Source: DASYTH01 sp035762905
Lineage (GTDB): Bacteria > Actinomycetota > Actinomycetes > Mycobacteriales > Pseudonocardiaceae
Length of the DNA: 64,000 nucleotides
Assembly: GCF_035762905.1 (NCBI RefSeq)
Contig: NZ_DASUCC010000070.1
Span: forward strand, 124,001 to 188,000
Direction of reading: 5' to 3'
Positions within the stretch are counted from its first letter, which is position 1. Each line of letters begins with the position of its first letter. Under the pieces are notes generated by a model. It was given only the letters and a program-made list of their open reading frames with translations. It made no database searches and was not told where the DNA came from. This document shows positions 8,035 to 17,040 of this stretch, piece after piece. Position numbers and translations under genes: made by a program.

Positions 8035-8673
8035 GTGGCCGAAAGTCCGAGCAGCGAAGCCAATGTGAGTGCTGAGCGCAGTCCTGAACGTAGTCGCCGT
8101 CTGCTGTTCAACATCCACATCCCCGAAGTCGTCATCCCGATTCACCGGCCCACTCTCCGCCAAGTCGTCTGGGCCATTTCAGGAGGACTGGCGGTGGCCA
8201 TCCTCTTGGCGACCTTCTTTTCGTTTACCGGATTTGGCATTACAAGCCCTGCGGCTGTCCCGGTGTGCCGAGCCGAGGCCGCTCAAGGCGGCGAAACTCT
8301 TCAGAACCTCCCCCCCTCAAGTCCATTTTCGGCTCCTACCGAACAGGCGCCCACTCAGTCAGCGACAGCGGAGAAAGGTAAGGCGCGATCAACAGGCTCG
8401 GATATCCCGGCTGACCCGGCGCCGCCGATCTCGGCGCAGGAGACGACGAATTCGACGGTTGCCAATATTCCACCGATTACTCCAACCTCGATAACTCCCA
8501 CCGAAGCTAATGCGAAGCCGGAGGCGCCGCAGTTGCCGGTGCATATCGTGCCCCTCGTTGAGGACATCCTCGGACTGTTGACCAACACACAGGACCCTTC
8601 TGTCGAGCCGTCTCCTTCAGTTGAGCCATCTCCTACCGTCAAGCCGTCCGCCAGTCCGTCCCCGATGAGGTAG
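8035..8673 (+). CDS. Single-pass membrane protein with Pro/Ser/Thr-rich exterior, unknown
   Basis: I do not recognise this 212-residue protein. Residues 1-44 are cytoplasmic and basic near the end (PERSRRLLFNIHIPEVVIPIH). One membrane helix lies at about 46-70 (VVWAISGGLAVAILLATFF). The outside ~140 residues are rich in Pro, Ser and Thr and end with four short repeats of the type PSVEPSP. GTG 8035 is chosen because a near-perfect Shine-Dalgarno GGGAGGT stands 9 bases before it; the longer open frame upstream lacks such a site. The gene is noticeably richer in A/T than its neighbours and uses codons such as ATA and AAT that are rare here, suggesting acquisition by transfer. It lies between decayed genes and a tRNA. 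Confidence 0.6.
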   Translation: MAESPSSEANVSAERSPERSRRLLFNIHIPEVVIPIHRPTLRQVVWAISGGLAVAILLATFFSFTGFGITSPAAVPVCRAEAAQGGETLQNLPPSSPFSAPTEQAPTQSATAEKGKARSTGSDIPADPAPPISAQETTNSTVANIPPITPTSITPTEANAKPEAPQLPVHIVPLVEDILGLLTNTQDPSVEPSPSVEPSPTVKPSASPSPMR

Positions 8674-8800
8674 ACATACGCCGCCCAGATGCGCCAGGGC
8701 ATTGCGGCATCGCGGTAGCGAGTATTGGCCTGGTCCGCCAGCGCGACTCCCACTGATCAACTAGGTGATCTTCAGCTGAAGAGTCTGCCCTGGCCAAGCC

Positions 8801-8876
8801 TGGAGCCGGTGGCGGGACTCGAACCCGGAACCTTCCGCTTACAAGGCGGATGCTCTGCCAATTGAGCTACACCGGC
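8801..8876 (-). tRNA. tRNA-Thr (anticodon UGU), CCA encoded
   Basis: A full cloverleaf on the minus strand: acceptor GCCGGTG pairs with CACCGGC, D arm GCTC/GAGC, anticodon stem TCCGC/GCGGA around loop CTTGTAA (anticodon TGT), and T arm CCGGG TTCGAGT CCCGC. Discriminator U, normal for tRNA-Thr, is followed by an encoded CCA. No second copy of its 3' end is visible nearby, so an integration site cannot be shown. Confidence 0.95.
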
Positions 8877-8888
8877 GGGGTGTGGGGT

Positions 8889-9836
8889 TCAGTTTAGGTG
8901 GTGGAGGTGTTCGGTGCGGAGATTGGAGCCGGTGAGGATGGTGGCGACGGTGGTGCCGGGGATGGGGAGGGTGGTGAGGGCGGCGAGGCCGACGGCTCCG
9001 GAGGGCTCGAGGAGCAGGCCGAGGGTGCGGGCGGCCAGGCGCATGGCGTCGAGGAGGGGGGCGTCGGGGATTTCCAGGAGGTCGTCTATGAGGGGGAGCA
9101 TGCGGTTGAGGGACTCGGGGATGGGGGTGGTGATGGCGAGGCCTTCGGCGATGGTGGTGGCGGGGGCCTGGCGGGGGGTGCGGGCGTGCCAGCTGTGCAG
9201 CATGGCGGGGGCGCCTGCGGCGCAGATGCCGATGATGCGGGTGGTGGGGGCGACCGCTTTGGCCCAGCGGGCGATGCCGGTGATGAGGGCGCCGTCGCCG
9301 ACCGGGACGACCAGGGTGTCGGGGCGGTAGGTCGAGAACAGTTCGACGGCGATGGTGGCGGCGCCTTCGGCGATGCGGGGGTCGCCGCCGTCCTTGACGA
9401 GCAGCCGGGAAGGGGAATGGGCGACGAACTCGGCGGCGGCGGCGCGGGGATCGGAGTCGATGGAGATCACTTCGGCGCCCAGAGCGCGGATTCTGTCCAG
9501 TTTGGACGGACTGGTCCCGGTCGGGGTGAACACGGTGGCCGGCAGCGAGCGACGGCGGGCGGCGTAGGCGACGCCCTGGCCGAAGTTGCCGGTGGAGACA
9601 CAGACCGGGTGGCGGCCGGGTTCGAGCTGGCCGATCAGGTAGTCGGTGCCGCGACCCTTGAAGCTGCGGATCGGGTTGGCGGTCTCCACCTTGACGATCA
9701 CCTGACGGCCGAGGGCGGCACAGAGTTGCTCGTCGATGTACTGCGGGGTGTCGCGGAACACCGGATCGATGACGCGGGCGGCCAGCTCGATCCGTTCCAG
9801 AGACAGATCGGTGCCGGCCGCCACGTCGTCGGTCAT
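8889..9836 (-). CDS. PLP-dependent threonine dehydratase-like enzyme
   Basis: A 315-residue fold-type II PLP enzyme of the serine/threonine dehydratase group. The PLP lysine is in RSFKGRG (about residue 60), the substrate/phosphate loop is VSTGNFGQG, and PVGDGALITG is the glycine-rich phosphate-binding segment. It lacks the C-terminal ACT domain of biosynthetic IlvA, as in catabolic dehydratases and serine racemases. Its ATG overlaps by one base the stop (TGATG) of the upstream secreted protein, so translation is coupled. The odd pairing of a cytosolic amino-acid lyase with an exported propeller leaves the true role open. Confidence 0.8.
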   Translation of the reverse strand: MTDDVAAGTDLSLERIELAARVIDPVFRDTPQYIDEQLCAALGRQVIVKVETANPIRSFKGRGTDYLIGQLEPGRHPVCVSTGNFGQGVAYAARRRSLPATVFTPTGTSPSKLDRIRALGAEVISIDSDPRAAAAEFVAHSPSRLLVKDGGDPRIAEGAATIAVELFSTYRPDTLVVPVGDGALITGIARWAKAVAPTTRIIGICAAGAPAMLHSWHARTPRQAPATTIAEGLAITTPIPESLNRMLPLIDDLLEIPDAPLLDAMRLAARTLGLLLEPSGAVGLAALTTLPIPGTTVATILTGSNLRTEHLHHLN

Positions 9837-10750
9837 CAGGAGTCGACCACCACGACCTCGTACTGCGGCGCGGTCGGCGGAATGCCGGTGTCGAAGTGCG
9901 AGTTCACCGCCGCGAGCCGGGAGCCGAACTTGGCGGCGGTGGTCGGCACGGCGAACGCCGGGCTGGTGATCGTCTCGACCAGCGTGCCGGCGGACAGGTC
10001 GCCGGACAGCCGCCACTCGGTGATCTGGTTGTCCGCGTTCTGCACCGCCCACAGGCGCCGGCCGTCCAGGACGAGGCCATCGACGTTGGACACGTCGACA
10101 CCGGAGATCACCGCGCTGGCACCGGTCACCGGGTTCACCGTCATCACCTGCGCCAGGGCGGAGTGGGCGACGATCAGCCGACCGGTGGGTGTGGCCACGA
10201 TGCCGTTGAGGTTGAAGTCGCCGGCGATCTCCGCGGCCGGGCCACTGAGCGCGAGCGTGCGGAACGCTCCGGGAACGCCGTGCCGCACGGGCACGAAGTA
10301 CAGCACCGGGTTGCGCGAGTCGGTGAAGAACGCGCCGAACGGGGTGAGCGTCACGTCGTTGACGAACGAGGCGGCCGGGTCGGCGAAGTCGTACTCGGCC
10401 ACGGTGGTACGGCGGCGCGTGTCGTAGACGTAGCCCTTGCCCCCGCCGCCGGCCACGAACAGCAGATCGTGCCGGGTGTCGGCGGTCATGCCGACGGCGT
10501 TGCGCCCGGCCGGCACGTCGATGAACAGCGCGGCGGCCCCGCGCCGGATGTCGCCGCGGAAGATGTCACCGCCGAACAGGTCACCGGCGAAGAACGTGCT
10601 GCCCTTCCCCGCCGCGATGCCCTCGGCGGAGCTGATTCCCGGTAAGACGATCACCTGATCCGGTCGGTCCGCGGCCGCCGGCGCGGTGAACGCGGTCGTC
10701 GCCAGCAGGGCGAGCGCCGAAATCATGATCATTCGAGCGGTGCCACGCAT
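9836..10750 (-). CDS. Secreted SMP-30/gluconolactonase-like beta-propeller protein
   Basis: A 304-residue exported protein. The signal peptide is MRGTARMIMISALALLATTA with cleavage near APAAA. The mature part has repeated strand patterns of a six-bladed propeller (GISSAEGIAAGKGSTFFAGD, FNLNGIVATPTGRLIV, VSNVDGLVLDGRRLWAV), as in SMP-30/strictosidine-synthase-like proteins. ATG 10750 is favoured by GGAGGAG 8 bases upstream; an upstream Met would spoil the signal peptide. It is the first gene of a two-gene unit with the PLP enzyme. No catalytic assignment can be made. Confidence 0.7.
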   Translation of the reverse strand: MRGTARMIMISALALLATTAFTAPAAADRPDQVIVLPGISSAEGIAAGKGSTFFAGDLFGGDIFRGDIRRGAAALFIDVPAGRNAVGMTADTRHDLLFVAGGGGKGYVYDTRRRTTVAEYDFADPAASFVNDVTLTPFGAFFTDSRNPVLYFVPVRHGVPGAFRTLALSGPAAEIAGDFNLNGIVATPTGRLIVAHSALAQVMTVNPVTGASAVISGVDVSNVDGLVLDGRRLWAVQNADNQITEWRLSGDLSAGTLVETITSPAFAVPTTAAKFGSRLAAVNSHFDTGIPPTAPQYEVVVVDS

Positions 10751-10892
10751 GTGCAGATCTCCTCCGTGCCGAGGGTTCCTCCCGCCGTAAACCCATCCTT
10801 CCGTGATGGTCAACACCTGGCCGCGGGGCGCGATTTCCCGCCGATGTGGTTAACCTCGAACGGGATGTCGTGGCGACGGGAGGCCGTTCGGC

Positions 10893-12332
10893 GTGAGCAG
10901 CGGAAATCCGTCGGGCGCTGACTTCGTCGTGGTCGCGAACCGCCTGCCGGTCGACCTGGAGCGGCTCTCCGACGGTTCGCAGCGGTGGAAGCACAGCCCT
11001 GGGGGTCTGGTCAGTGCGCTGGTTCCGTTCCTGCGCAACAACAGCGGCGCCTGGGTCGGCTGGCCCGGTCTGGCCGACTCCGCGGTGGAGCCGTTCGAGG
11101 ACGAGGGCATCTGGCTGCACGCCGTCGAGCTGTCCGCGGCCGAGGTGCGCGACTACTACGAGGGCTTCTCCAACGCCACGCTCTGGCCGCTCTACCACGA
11201 CGTGGTCGCCCCGCCGGTGTTCGACCGCGGCTGGTGGGACAGCTACGTCAAGGTCAACCACCGGTTCGCCGAGGCGTGCGCGAAGGTCGCCGCCCAGGAC
11301 GCGATCGTCTGGGTGCAGGACTACCAGCTCCAGCTCGTGCCGGCGATGCTCCGCGAGCAGCGCCCCGACCTGCGGATCGGCTTCTTCCTGCACATCCCGT
11401 TCCCGCCGACCGAGCTGTTCATGCAGCTGCCCTGGCGAGCCGAGATCATCCGCGGGCTGCTCGGCGCCGACCTGGTCGGCTTCCACCGCCCGGGCGGCGC
11501 GCAGAACTACCTGTGGCTGGCCCGCCGGCTGCTCGGCCTCGACCCCAGCCGCGGCAACGTCGGCGTGCGCACCCGGCCGGGCATCGTGCAGGTCGGCGAC
11601 CGGCCGGTGCGGGTCGGCGCGTTCCCGATCTCGATCGACTCGGTCAACCTGGACAGCGTTGCCCGCAGCCGCCCGGTGGTCCAGCGCAGCCAGCAGATCC
11701 GCACCGACCTGGGCAACCCGAAGAAGGTCGTGCTCGGGGTGGACCGGCTGGACTACACCAAGGGCATCGACATCCGGCTCTACGCGCTGCAGGAGCTGCT
11801 CGCCGAGGGTCGCGTCGACCCGGACGAGGTCGTGATGATCCAGCTCGCCACACCCAGCCGGGAGCGGGTGGAGCATTACCAGAAGATGCGCAGCGACATC
11901 GAGCGGATGGTCAGCCGGATCAACGGCGAGTTCGCCCGGGTCGGCCGCCCGGTCGTGCACTACCTGCACCAGTCGGTGGACCGGGCCGAGCTGGCCGCGT
12001 TCTACTCCGCCGCCGACGTCATGCTGGTCACCCCGCTGCGCGACGGGATGAACCTGGTCTGCAAGGAATACGTCGCCTGCCGCCACGACCTGGGCGGCAC
12101 CCTGGTGCTCAGCGAGTTCGCCGGTGCCGCGTCCGAGCTGACCAGCGCGTTCCTGGTGAACCCGCACGACCTCGACGGGGTCAAGAACGCGATGGAAGCC
12201 GCCCTGTCCGTGGATCCCGCCGAAGGTCGCCGTAGGATGCGCGCACTGCGACGTCAGGTGCTCACCCATGACGTCGACCGGTGGGCACGATCCTTCCTCG
12301 ATGCCCTAGGACCGGAGCAAACCCAGCCCTGA
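10893..12332 (+). CDS. otsA: Trehalose-6-phosphate synthase (GT20)
   Basis: 479 residues, the usual length. It makes trehalose-6-phosphate from a nucleotide-glucose (UDP- or ADP-glucose) and glucose-6-phosphate in the cytosol. Diagnostic stretches are VVANRLPVDLE at the N-terminus, WVQDYQLQLVPAMLR, GFFLHIPFPPTE, the glucose-6-phosphate and nucleotide residues GVDRLDYTKGI, and DGMNLVCKEYVACR near the C-terminus. GTG 10893 is preceded by GGGAGG. It is followed 16 bases later by the gene for the next enzyme, the phosphatase fusion. Trehalose is the main osmoprotectant and a cell-envelope precursor in mycolic-acid actinobacteria. Confidence 0.95.
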   Translation: MSSGNPSGADFVVVANRLPVDLERLSDGSQRWKHSPGGLVSALVPFLRNNSGAWVGWPGLADSAVEPFEDEGIWLHAVELSAAEVRDYYEGFSNATLWPLYHDVVAPPVFDRGWWDSYVKVNHRFAEACAKVAAQDAIVWVQDYQLQLVPAMLREQRPDLRIGFFLHIPFPPTELFMQLPWRAEIIRGLLGADLVGFHRPGGAQNYLWLARRLLGLDPSRGNVGVRTRPGIVQVGDRPVRVGAFPISIDSVNLDSVARSRPVVQRSQQIRTDLGNPKKVVLGVDRLDYTKGIDIRLYALQELLAEGRVDPDEVVMIQLATPSRERVEHYQKMRSDIERMVSRINGEFARVGRPVVHYLHQSVDRAELAAFYSAADVMLVTPLRDGMNLVCKEYVACRHDLGGTLVLSEFAGAASELTSAFLVNPHDLDGVKNAMEAALSVDPAEGRRRMRALRRQVLTHDVDRWARSFLDALGPEQTQP

Positions 12333-12348
12333 TCTCAAGGGAGACGCG

Positions 12349-14892
12349 TTGACCGCGGACGCACTCACACCCCAGTTGCGGCGGGCGATCGTTCAGCTTG
12401 CCCGCACGCCGCGCCTGCTGGTCGCGTGTGACTACGACGGGACGCTGGCGCCGATCGTCGAGGATCCGGAGAGCGCCCGGCCGCTGCCGGAGTCGGTGGG
12501 GGCGTTGCGGTCCCTTGCCGGCCTGCACGAGACCACCACGGCGGTGATCTCCGGGCGGGCGCTGCGCGACCTGGCGACGCTGTCCCGGCTGCCGGCCGAG
12601 GTGCACCTGGTGGGCAGCCACGGCTCGGAGTTCGACATCGGGTTCGTGCACGCGCTGGACAACCGGGCCCGCGAGCTGCACCGCCGGCTGGAGGACGAGC
12701 TGGAGGTGCTCACCGCGGACGCGCCCGGGGTGCACCTTGAGGTCAAGCCGGCCAGCATCGCGGTGCACACCCGGCGGGCCGACCCGGAGGTGGCCGGCCA
12801 GGTCGCCTCGGTCGTCCGGTCCGGGCCGTGCACCTGGGACGGCGTGCAGGTGACCGAGGGCAAGCAGGTCATCGAGCTGGCCGTGGTGCAGACCGACAAG
12901 GGCCACGCGCTGGACGTGCTGCGGCACCAGGTCGGCGCCACCGCCGCGATGTTCCTCGGCGACGACGTCACCGACGAGAAGGCGTTCGCCCGGCTCTCCG
13001 GCCCGGACCTGGGCGTGAAGGTCGGCGGCGGCGACACCCTTGCCGGGTTCCGGGTTCCGGACACCACCACGGTGGCCATGGTGCTGGCGTTCCTGGTCGA
13101 GGAGCGGCGCAACTGGCTCTACGGCGGGCAGGCGCCGCCGATCGAACGGCTGACCATGATGTCCAACGAGCGCTCGGTCGCCCTGCTCACCCCGGACGCC
13201 CGGCTGACCTGGCTGTGCCACCCGGAGCCGGACTCGGCGGCGGTGTTCGCCGACCTGCTCGGCGGTCCGGCCGCCGGGCACTTCTCGATCTCGCCGGAAC
13301 GTGGCGGGCTGCCGCTCGGCCAGCGCTACCTGCCCGGCACGATGACCGTGGAGACCCGCTGGTCCGGGCTGCTGGTCACGGACTACCTGGACCACTACGC
13401 GACCGTGCACCGGACCGACCTGGTGCGGGTCATCTCGGGCAGTTCCCCGGCCGTGGTGGAGTTCGCGCCGCGACCGGAGTTCGGCCAGGTCCAGGTGCGG
13501 CTGGTGGCCACCGGCGAGGGGCTGCGGGTGCGCGGCACCTCGGACCCGGTCGTGCTCCGCTCCCCCGGCGTGGCCTGGGAGATCACCTCGGACGGCGTGC
13601 ACGACACGGCGCGCGCCGTGGTGCGGCCGACCGCCGAGCAACCGGTGGTGCTCGAGCTGCGGTGCGGCACGAACAGCCTGGACGCGCACGAGGTGCCGGA
13701 GCTGGAGCGGCGCGGCCGGGCGTCGGCGTACTGGTCGGAGTGGCTGGCCACGCTGACCCTGCCGGAGGTGGAGCGGGACCTCGTGGCGCGCTCGGCGCTG
13801 ACCCTGCGCGGGCTGTGCCACACCGAGACCGGCGCGATCATGGCCGCGGCCACCACGTCGCTGCCCGAGGAGATCGGCGGGATCCGCAACTGGGACTACC
13901 GGTACTGCTGGCTGCGGGACGCGTCGCTGACCGCGAAGTGCCTGGTGTCGCTGGGATCCATCGCGGAGGCGGAGGCGTTCCTGCGCTGGCTGCACGGGGT
14001 GCTTGCCACGCTGCCCGGGCCGGAGCTGCTGCACCCGCTGTACACGATCGCCGGCACCACGCTGCCGCCCGAGGCCGTGATCGACACGCTGCCCGGGTAC
14101 GCCGGGTCGCGGCCGGTGCGGGTCGGCAACCTGGCCAACCAGCAGGTGCAGTTGGACGTGTTCGGTCCGGTGGTGGACCTGGTGGCCGCGCTGTCCGAGG
14201 TGCGCGGCAAGCTCACCGACGATGACTGGCGGATGGTGGGCGCCATGGCCGAGGCGGTGACCCGGCGGTGGCAGGAGCCCGACCACGGGATCTGGGAGGA
14301 ACGGCACCGCCCCCGGCACCACGTGTACTCCAAGGTCATGTGCTGGCTCACCATCGACCGGGCGATCCGGCTGGCCGAGACGTACGGCCGGCCGGTGGAG
14401 CCGGGCTGGCCGCCGCTGCGCACCGCGATCGCCGACGACGTGTTGACCAACGGCTGGAACGACGAGGTGCGCTCGTTCACCACCGCCTACGACGGGGCCG
14501 ACCTGGACGCGGCCACCCTGCTGATCGGGATGGTCGGGCTGGTCGACCCGGACGACGAACGGTTCCACGCCACGGTGACCGCGATCGAGGCGGAGCTGCG
14601 CAGCGGGTCGACGGTGTACCGGTACCACCGCGACGACGGCCTGCCCGGCAACGAGGGCGGGTTCCACCTGTGCGCGGCCTGGATGATCGAGGCGTACCTG
14701 TGCACCGGCCGGCGGGCCGAGGCGGAGGACCTGTTCGCCCAGATCGTCGACGCCGCCGGGCCGACCGGGTTGCTGCCGGAGGAGTACGACCCGATCGCCG
14801 AACGCTCGCTCGGCAACCACCCGCAGGCGTACTCGCATCTGGGCCTGATCCGGTGCGCCCAGTTGCTCTCCCTACCGGACCCGCGAACGTAG
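12349..14892 (+). CDS. otsB: Trehalose-6-phosphate phosphatase fused to GH15 glucoamylase/trehalase-like domain
   Basis: An 847-residue two-domain protein. Residues 1-~255 are a HAD-type trehalose-phosphatase: motif I CDYDGTLAP with nucleophile D28 and D30, and FLGDDVTDEKAF as motif IV. Residues ~265-847 form a GH15 (alpha/alpha)6 barrel, with a leading beta domain (LTMMSNERSVALLTPDARLTWLCHPEPDS), RNWDYRYCWLRDAS in the barrel, general acid candidate E650 or E651 in GIWEERH, and base candidate E811/E812 in LPEEYDP. The first domain completes trehalose synthesis after OtsA. The second could hydrolyse trehalose or an alpha-glucan, since actinobacterial GH15 members include trehalases. TTG start with AGGGAG upstream. 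Whether both domains are active together is unknown. Confidence 0.9.
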   Translation: MTADALTPQLRRAIVQLARTPRLLVACDYDGTLAPIVEDPESARPLPESVGALRSLAGLHETTTAVISGRALRDLATLSRLPAEVHLVGSHGSEFDIGFVHALDNRARELHRRLEDELEVLTADAPGVHLEVKPASIAVHTRRADPEVAGQVASVVRSGPCTWDGVQVTEGKQVIELAVVQTDKGHALDVLRHQVGATAAMFLGDDVTDEKAFARLSGPDLGVKVGGGDTLAGFRVPDTTTVAMVLAFLVEERRNWLYGGQAPPIERLTMMSNERSVALLTPDARLTWLCHPEPDSAAVFADLLGGPAAGHFSISPERGGLPLGQRYLPGTMTVETRWSGLLVTDYLDHYATVHRTDLVRVISGSSPAVVEFAPRPEFGQVQVRLVATGEGLRVRGTSDPVVLRSPGVAWEITSDGVHDTARAVVRPTAEQPVVLELRCGTNSLDAHEVPELERRGRASAYWSEWLATLTLPEVERDLVARSALTLRGLCHTETGAIMAAATTSLPEEIGGIRNWDYRYCWLRDASLTAKCLVSLGSIAEAEAFLRWLHGVLATLPGPELLHPLYTIAGTTLPPEAVIDTLPGYAGSRPVRVGNLANQQVQLDVFGPVVDLVAALSEVRGKLTDDDWRMVGAMAEAVTRRWQEPDHGIWEERHRPRHHVYSKVMCWLTIDRAIRLAETYGRPVEPGWPPLRTAIADDVLTNGWNDEVRSFTTAYDGADLDAATLLIGMVGLVDPDDERFHATVTAIEAELRSGSTVYRYHRDDGLPGNEGGFHLCAAWMIEAYLCTGRRAEAEDLFAQIVDAAGPTGLLPEEYDPIAERSLGNHPQAYSHLGLIRCAQLLSLPDPRT

Positions 14893-14917
14893 CCGCGGGC
14901 ATCGGGCAACACAAGGT

Positions 14918-15484
14918 GTGAAGGCGTTGACCGAGGGGGAGGACCGGCCAGACCTTGGCGGTCCGGATCCGGCGACCGAGATCGGCCGGTTATTCGACAG
15001 CTACGCGATTCCGCTGCACCGGTACCTGGCGCGGCGGATCGGCGGCGAGCAGGCACACGACCTGGTGTCCGAGACGTTTCTGGTGGCACTGCACCAGCGG
15101 CGCGACTACGACCCGGGCCGGGGTGCGGTGCGCTCGTGGCTGTTCGGCATCGCCACGAACCTGCTGCGCCGGCACGTGCGGCAGGAGACGCGGCGACTGC
15201 GGGCCACGGCCCGGGCGGAGGTCCGCGCCGCGACGGCGGAGCCTGCGCTCGACGGCCGAGTGGCCGAACGGGTGGACGCGGCCGTGCTGGCCGGGCGACT
15301 GGCCGGAGCGCTGGCCCGGCTCTCCGAGGGGGACCGGGACGTCCTGCTGCTGACGTCCTGGGCGGGACTGGATTCCAACGAGGTGGCCGATGCGCTCGGC
15401 ATCCCGGTCGGGACCGTGCGGTCGCGGCTGCACCGGGTGCGCACCGGATTGCGCGCAACGGCACCGGAGGGACGCGATGACTGA
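14918..15484 (+). CDS. ECF-type RNA polymerase sigma factor
   Basis: 188 residues containing sigma regions 2 and 4 only. Region 2: YAIPLHRYLARRIGGEQAHDLVSETFLVALHQR, then AVRSWLFGIATNLLRRH, which contacts the -10 element. Region 4: LSEGDRDVLLLTSWAGLDSNEVADALGIPVGTVRSRLHR, a helix-turn-helix for the -35. GTG start with AAGG just before it. The end overlaps the next gene by 8 bases (ATGACTGA), so the downstream membrane protein is translationally coupled and may serve as its sensor or antagonist. Confidence 0.9.
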   Translation: MKALTEGEDRPDLGGPDPATEIGRLFDSYAIPLHRYLARRIGGEQAHDLVSETFLVALHQRRDYDPGRGAVRSWLFGIATNLLRRHVRQETRRLRATARAEVRAATAEPALDGRVAERVDAAVLAGRLAGALARLSEGDRDVLLLTSWAGLDSNEVADALGIPVGTVRSRLHRVRTGLRATAPEGRDD

Positions 15485-16559
15485 GGGGAAGGTCCGGCGG
15501 GTGTGGTCGGACGAAGAGTTGGACCTGGCGCTGGCCACGCTGTACGCCGACGTCGACACCGACGAGCGGCGGCTGCGCGAGACCCGGACCGGGCTGGTCG
15601 GCGAACGGCAGGAAACGCGGGACACGCGAGAGTCGCGGGGCACGCGGGGTGTGCGGCGGGGACGGCAGGGTCAGCGGGGGCGGCGGAGCTGGATCCTGGC
15701 CGCCGCGGCGGTGACCGCGCTGGTGGCCGGGCTCGGCATGGTGCAGATGATCATTTCGGCGCGGCCGGGCCCACCGCCCGACCCCGGGCAACCCGGTGCG
15801 GCGGCGCGGGCCCTTGAGGCCGCGGCGGACCGGGTCGTCGCCTCGGCCCCGGTGATCTCGCCGGGCCAGTACCGCTACGGGGCCACACAAACCTGGGACC
15901 GCAGCGACTGGCCGGGCCCCACCCGTGAACTTTCGATGCGGACCGAGTCGCGCACCGAGAGTTGGATACCCGGCGACCTGGCCGGGGAATGTCTGCTCCG
16001 CATCATGGTCACCGGCAGGTACGAGTGGATCGTCGGCACCGACGAAGAGGCGCTGGGGACCGCCATGGGCCGGCCGGAGGCGTCCAACCACGAGGACCGC
16101 CGTCCGTGCCCCGAGTTCCGCGAGGTCGAAAACTGGTGGATGCCCAGGCCGGCGTGGCTGGCCGGACTGCCCCGGGATCCGGACCAACTGGAAGAGGTGC
16201 TGCCCGAATTCAACGGGGGGGATCTCGGAACATTTGAGCCCAACCGCGAGTGGCGGATGCTGGACCACGCCTGTGTCGTGCTGGCCACCGGCCAGGTGCC
16301 AGCAGATCTGCGGGCGGCGCTGTACCGGGTGCTGGCGCGCCTGCCGGGCGTGCAGATCACCGACCCGGCGGCGAACCTGGACGGCCGGTCGGGGGTCGGC
16401 TACGGCTTGATCCGGGGTGACGTCCGGCGGGAGCTGATCATCGAGCCGGGCACCGGTGACCTCATCGGCGTGCGGGAGACCCGCGGGGGCACGGTGTGGA
16501 GTTCCACCGCCCTCACGACCGGGGTGGCGCCTGGCATCGGCGTCCGTCCACCCGGCTGA
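15477..16559 (+). CDS. Membrane protein of the CU044_5270-like type, partner of the sigma factor
   Basis: 360 residues. The cytoplasmic N-terminus (~75 residues: VRRVWSDEELDLALATLYADVDTDERRLRETR) is acidic, then basic. One membrane helix follows (SWILAAAAVTALVAGLGMVQ), then a ~250-residue outside domain with no recognised catalytic motif. Proteins with this layout sit right after ECF sigma genes in actinobacteria and are thought to act as regulators of the sigma factor. No zinc-binding anti-sigma motif (HxxxCxxC) is present, so a classical ZAS anti-sigma function is not supported. The 8-base overlap with the sigma gene supports joint function. Confidence 0.65.
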   Translation: MTEGKVRRVWSDEELDLALATLYADVDTDERRLRETRTGLVGERQETRDTRESRGTRGVRRGRQGQRGRRSWILAAAAVTALVAGLGMVQMIISARPGPPPDPGQPGAAARALEAAADRVVASAPVISPGQYRYGATQTWDRSDWPGPTRELSMRTESRTESWIPGDLAGECLLRIMVTGRYEWIVGTDEEALGTAMGRPEASNHEDRRPCPEFREVENWWMPRPAWLAGLPRDPDQLEEVLPEFNGGDLGTFEPNREWRMLDHACVVLATGQVPADLRAALYRVLARLPGVQITDPAANLDGRSGVGYGLIRGDVRRELIIEPGTGDLIGVRETRGGTVWSSTALTTGVAPGIGVRPPG

Positions 16560-16578
16560 CTGGGGAACAAAGGGGGAT

Positions 16579-16617
16579 CCTCGTCCCGCCGGGAGCCGCC
16601 CGGCGGGACGAGGTTTT
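16579..16617 (+). terminator. Strong intrinsic terminator of the sigma operon
   Basis: A perfect 15-base stem (CCTCGTCCCGCCGGG and its complement) with a 5-base loop, AGCCG, followed by TTTT. It begins 20 bases after the stop at 16559. It is one of the clearest rho-independent terminators in the window. Confidence 0.95.
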
Positions 16618-16662
16618 GTTCGGCCGGAACGGGAGTTCGGCTGCTGGGACTCGCGGTCGGGG

Positions 16663-17040
16663 TCAGGATTGGGTGAGGGGACGGATGGTCACGGGGCGGC
16701 GGCCTTGTGCGGGAATGTGGCAGGCGGGTGGGGCGGGGATGAGGGTGCAGGGTTCGTGCGGGGAGCCGGGGGGTTCGAGGGTGAGCACGGCGCGGAGGGT
16801 CCAGATGGGGTTGTGGGAGTAGACCCAGGTGACCCAGTCGGGGGCGAGCAGGTCGGTGTCCGGGGCGGCGGGGGTGCGGTAGGCGGTCGCGGTGTGTTCG
16901 TCGCGCAGGATCAGGACGTCGGCGCAGTCGGGCCAGGCGAAGTGGGCGGCCAGCCAGTCGGGTTGGCGCGGGTCGGGGCCGCCGAGGTGGAGAGTCCAGT
17001 GGCGGCGGCGCAGCTCCGTGAGCCAGTACTCCAGATCCAC
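16663..17040 (-). CDS. Hypothetical protein divergent from the XRE regulator
   Basis: 125 residues, not recognised as a named family. It is acidic and tryptophan-rich (MDLEYWLTELRRRHWTLHLG, DWLAAHFAWPDCADVLILRDEHTATAYRTP) and has no membrane segment or signal. Start GTG 17040. It is head-to-head with an XRE/DUF5753 regulator followed by DUF397. Small genes of this kind commonly accompany that pair in actinobacteria, so it is likely a third member of the module; its biochemical role is unknown. Confidence 0.6.
   Translation of the reverse strand: MDLEYWLTELRRRHWTLHLGGPDPRQPDWLAAHFAWPDCADVLILRDEHTATAYRTPAAPDTDLLAPDWVTWVYSHNPIWTLRAVLTLEPPGSPHEPCTLIPAPPACHIPAQGRRPVTIRPLTQS

Noticed and set aside
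8801..8876. tRNA-Thr as an attachment site of an integrated element
   Set aside because: No integrase gene and no second copy of the tRNA 3' end could be found in the window.
12262..14838. A long minus-strand open frame opposite the OtsB-GH15 gene
   Set aside because: It mirrors a well-supported gene, has no family motif and follows from the high GC at third positions.
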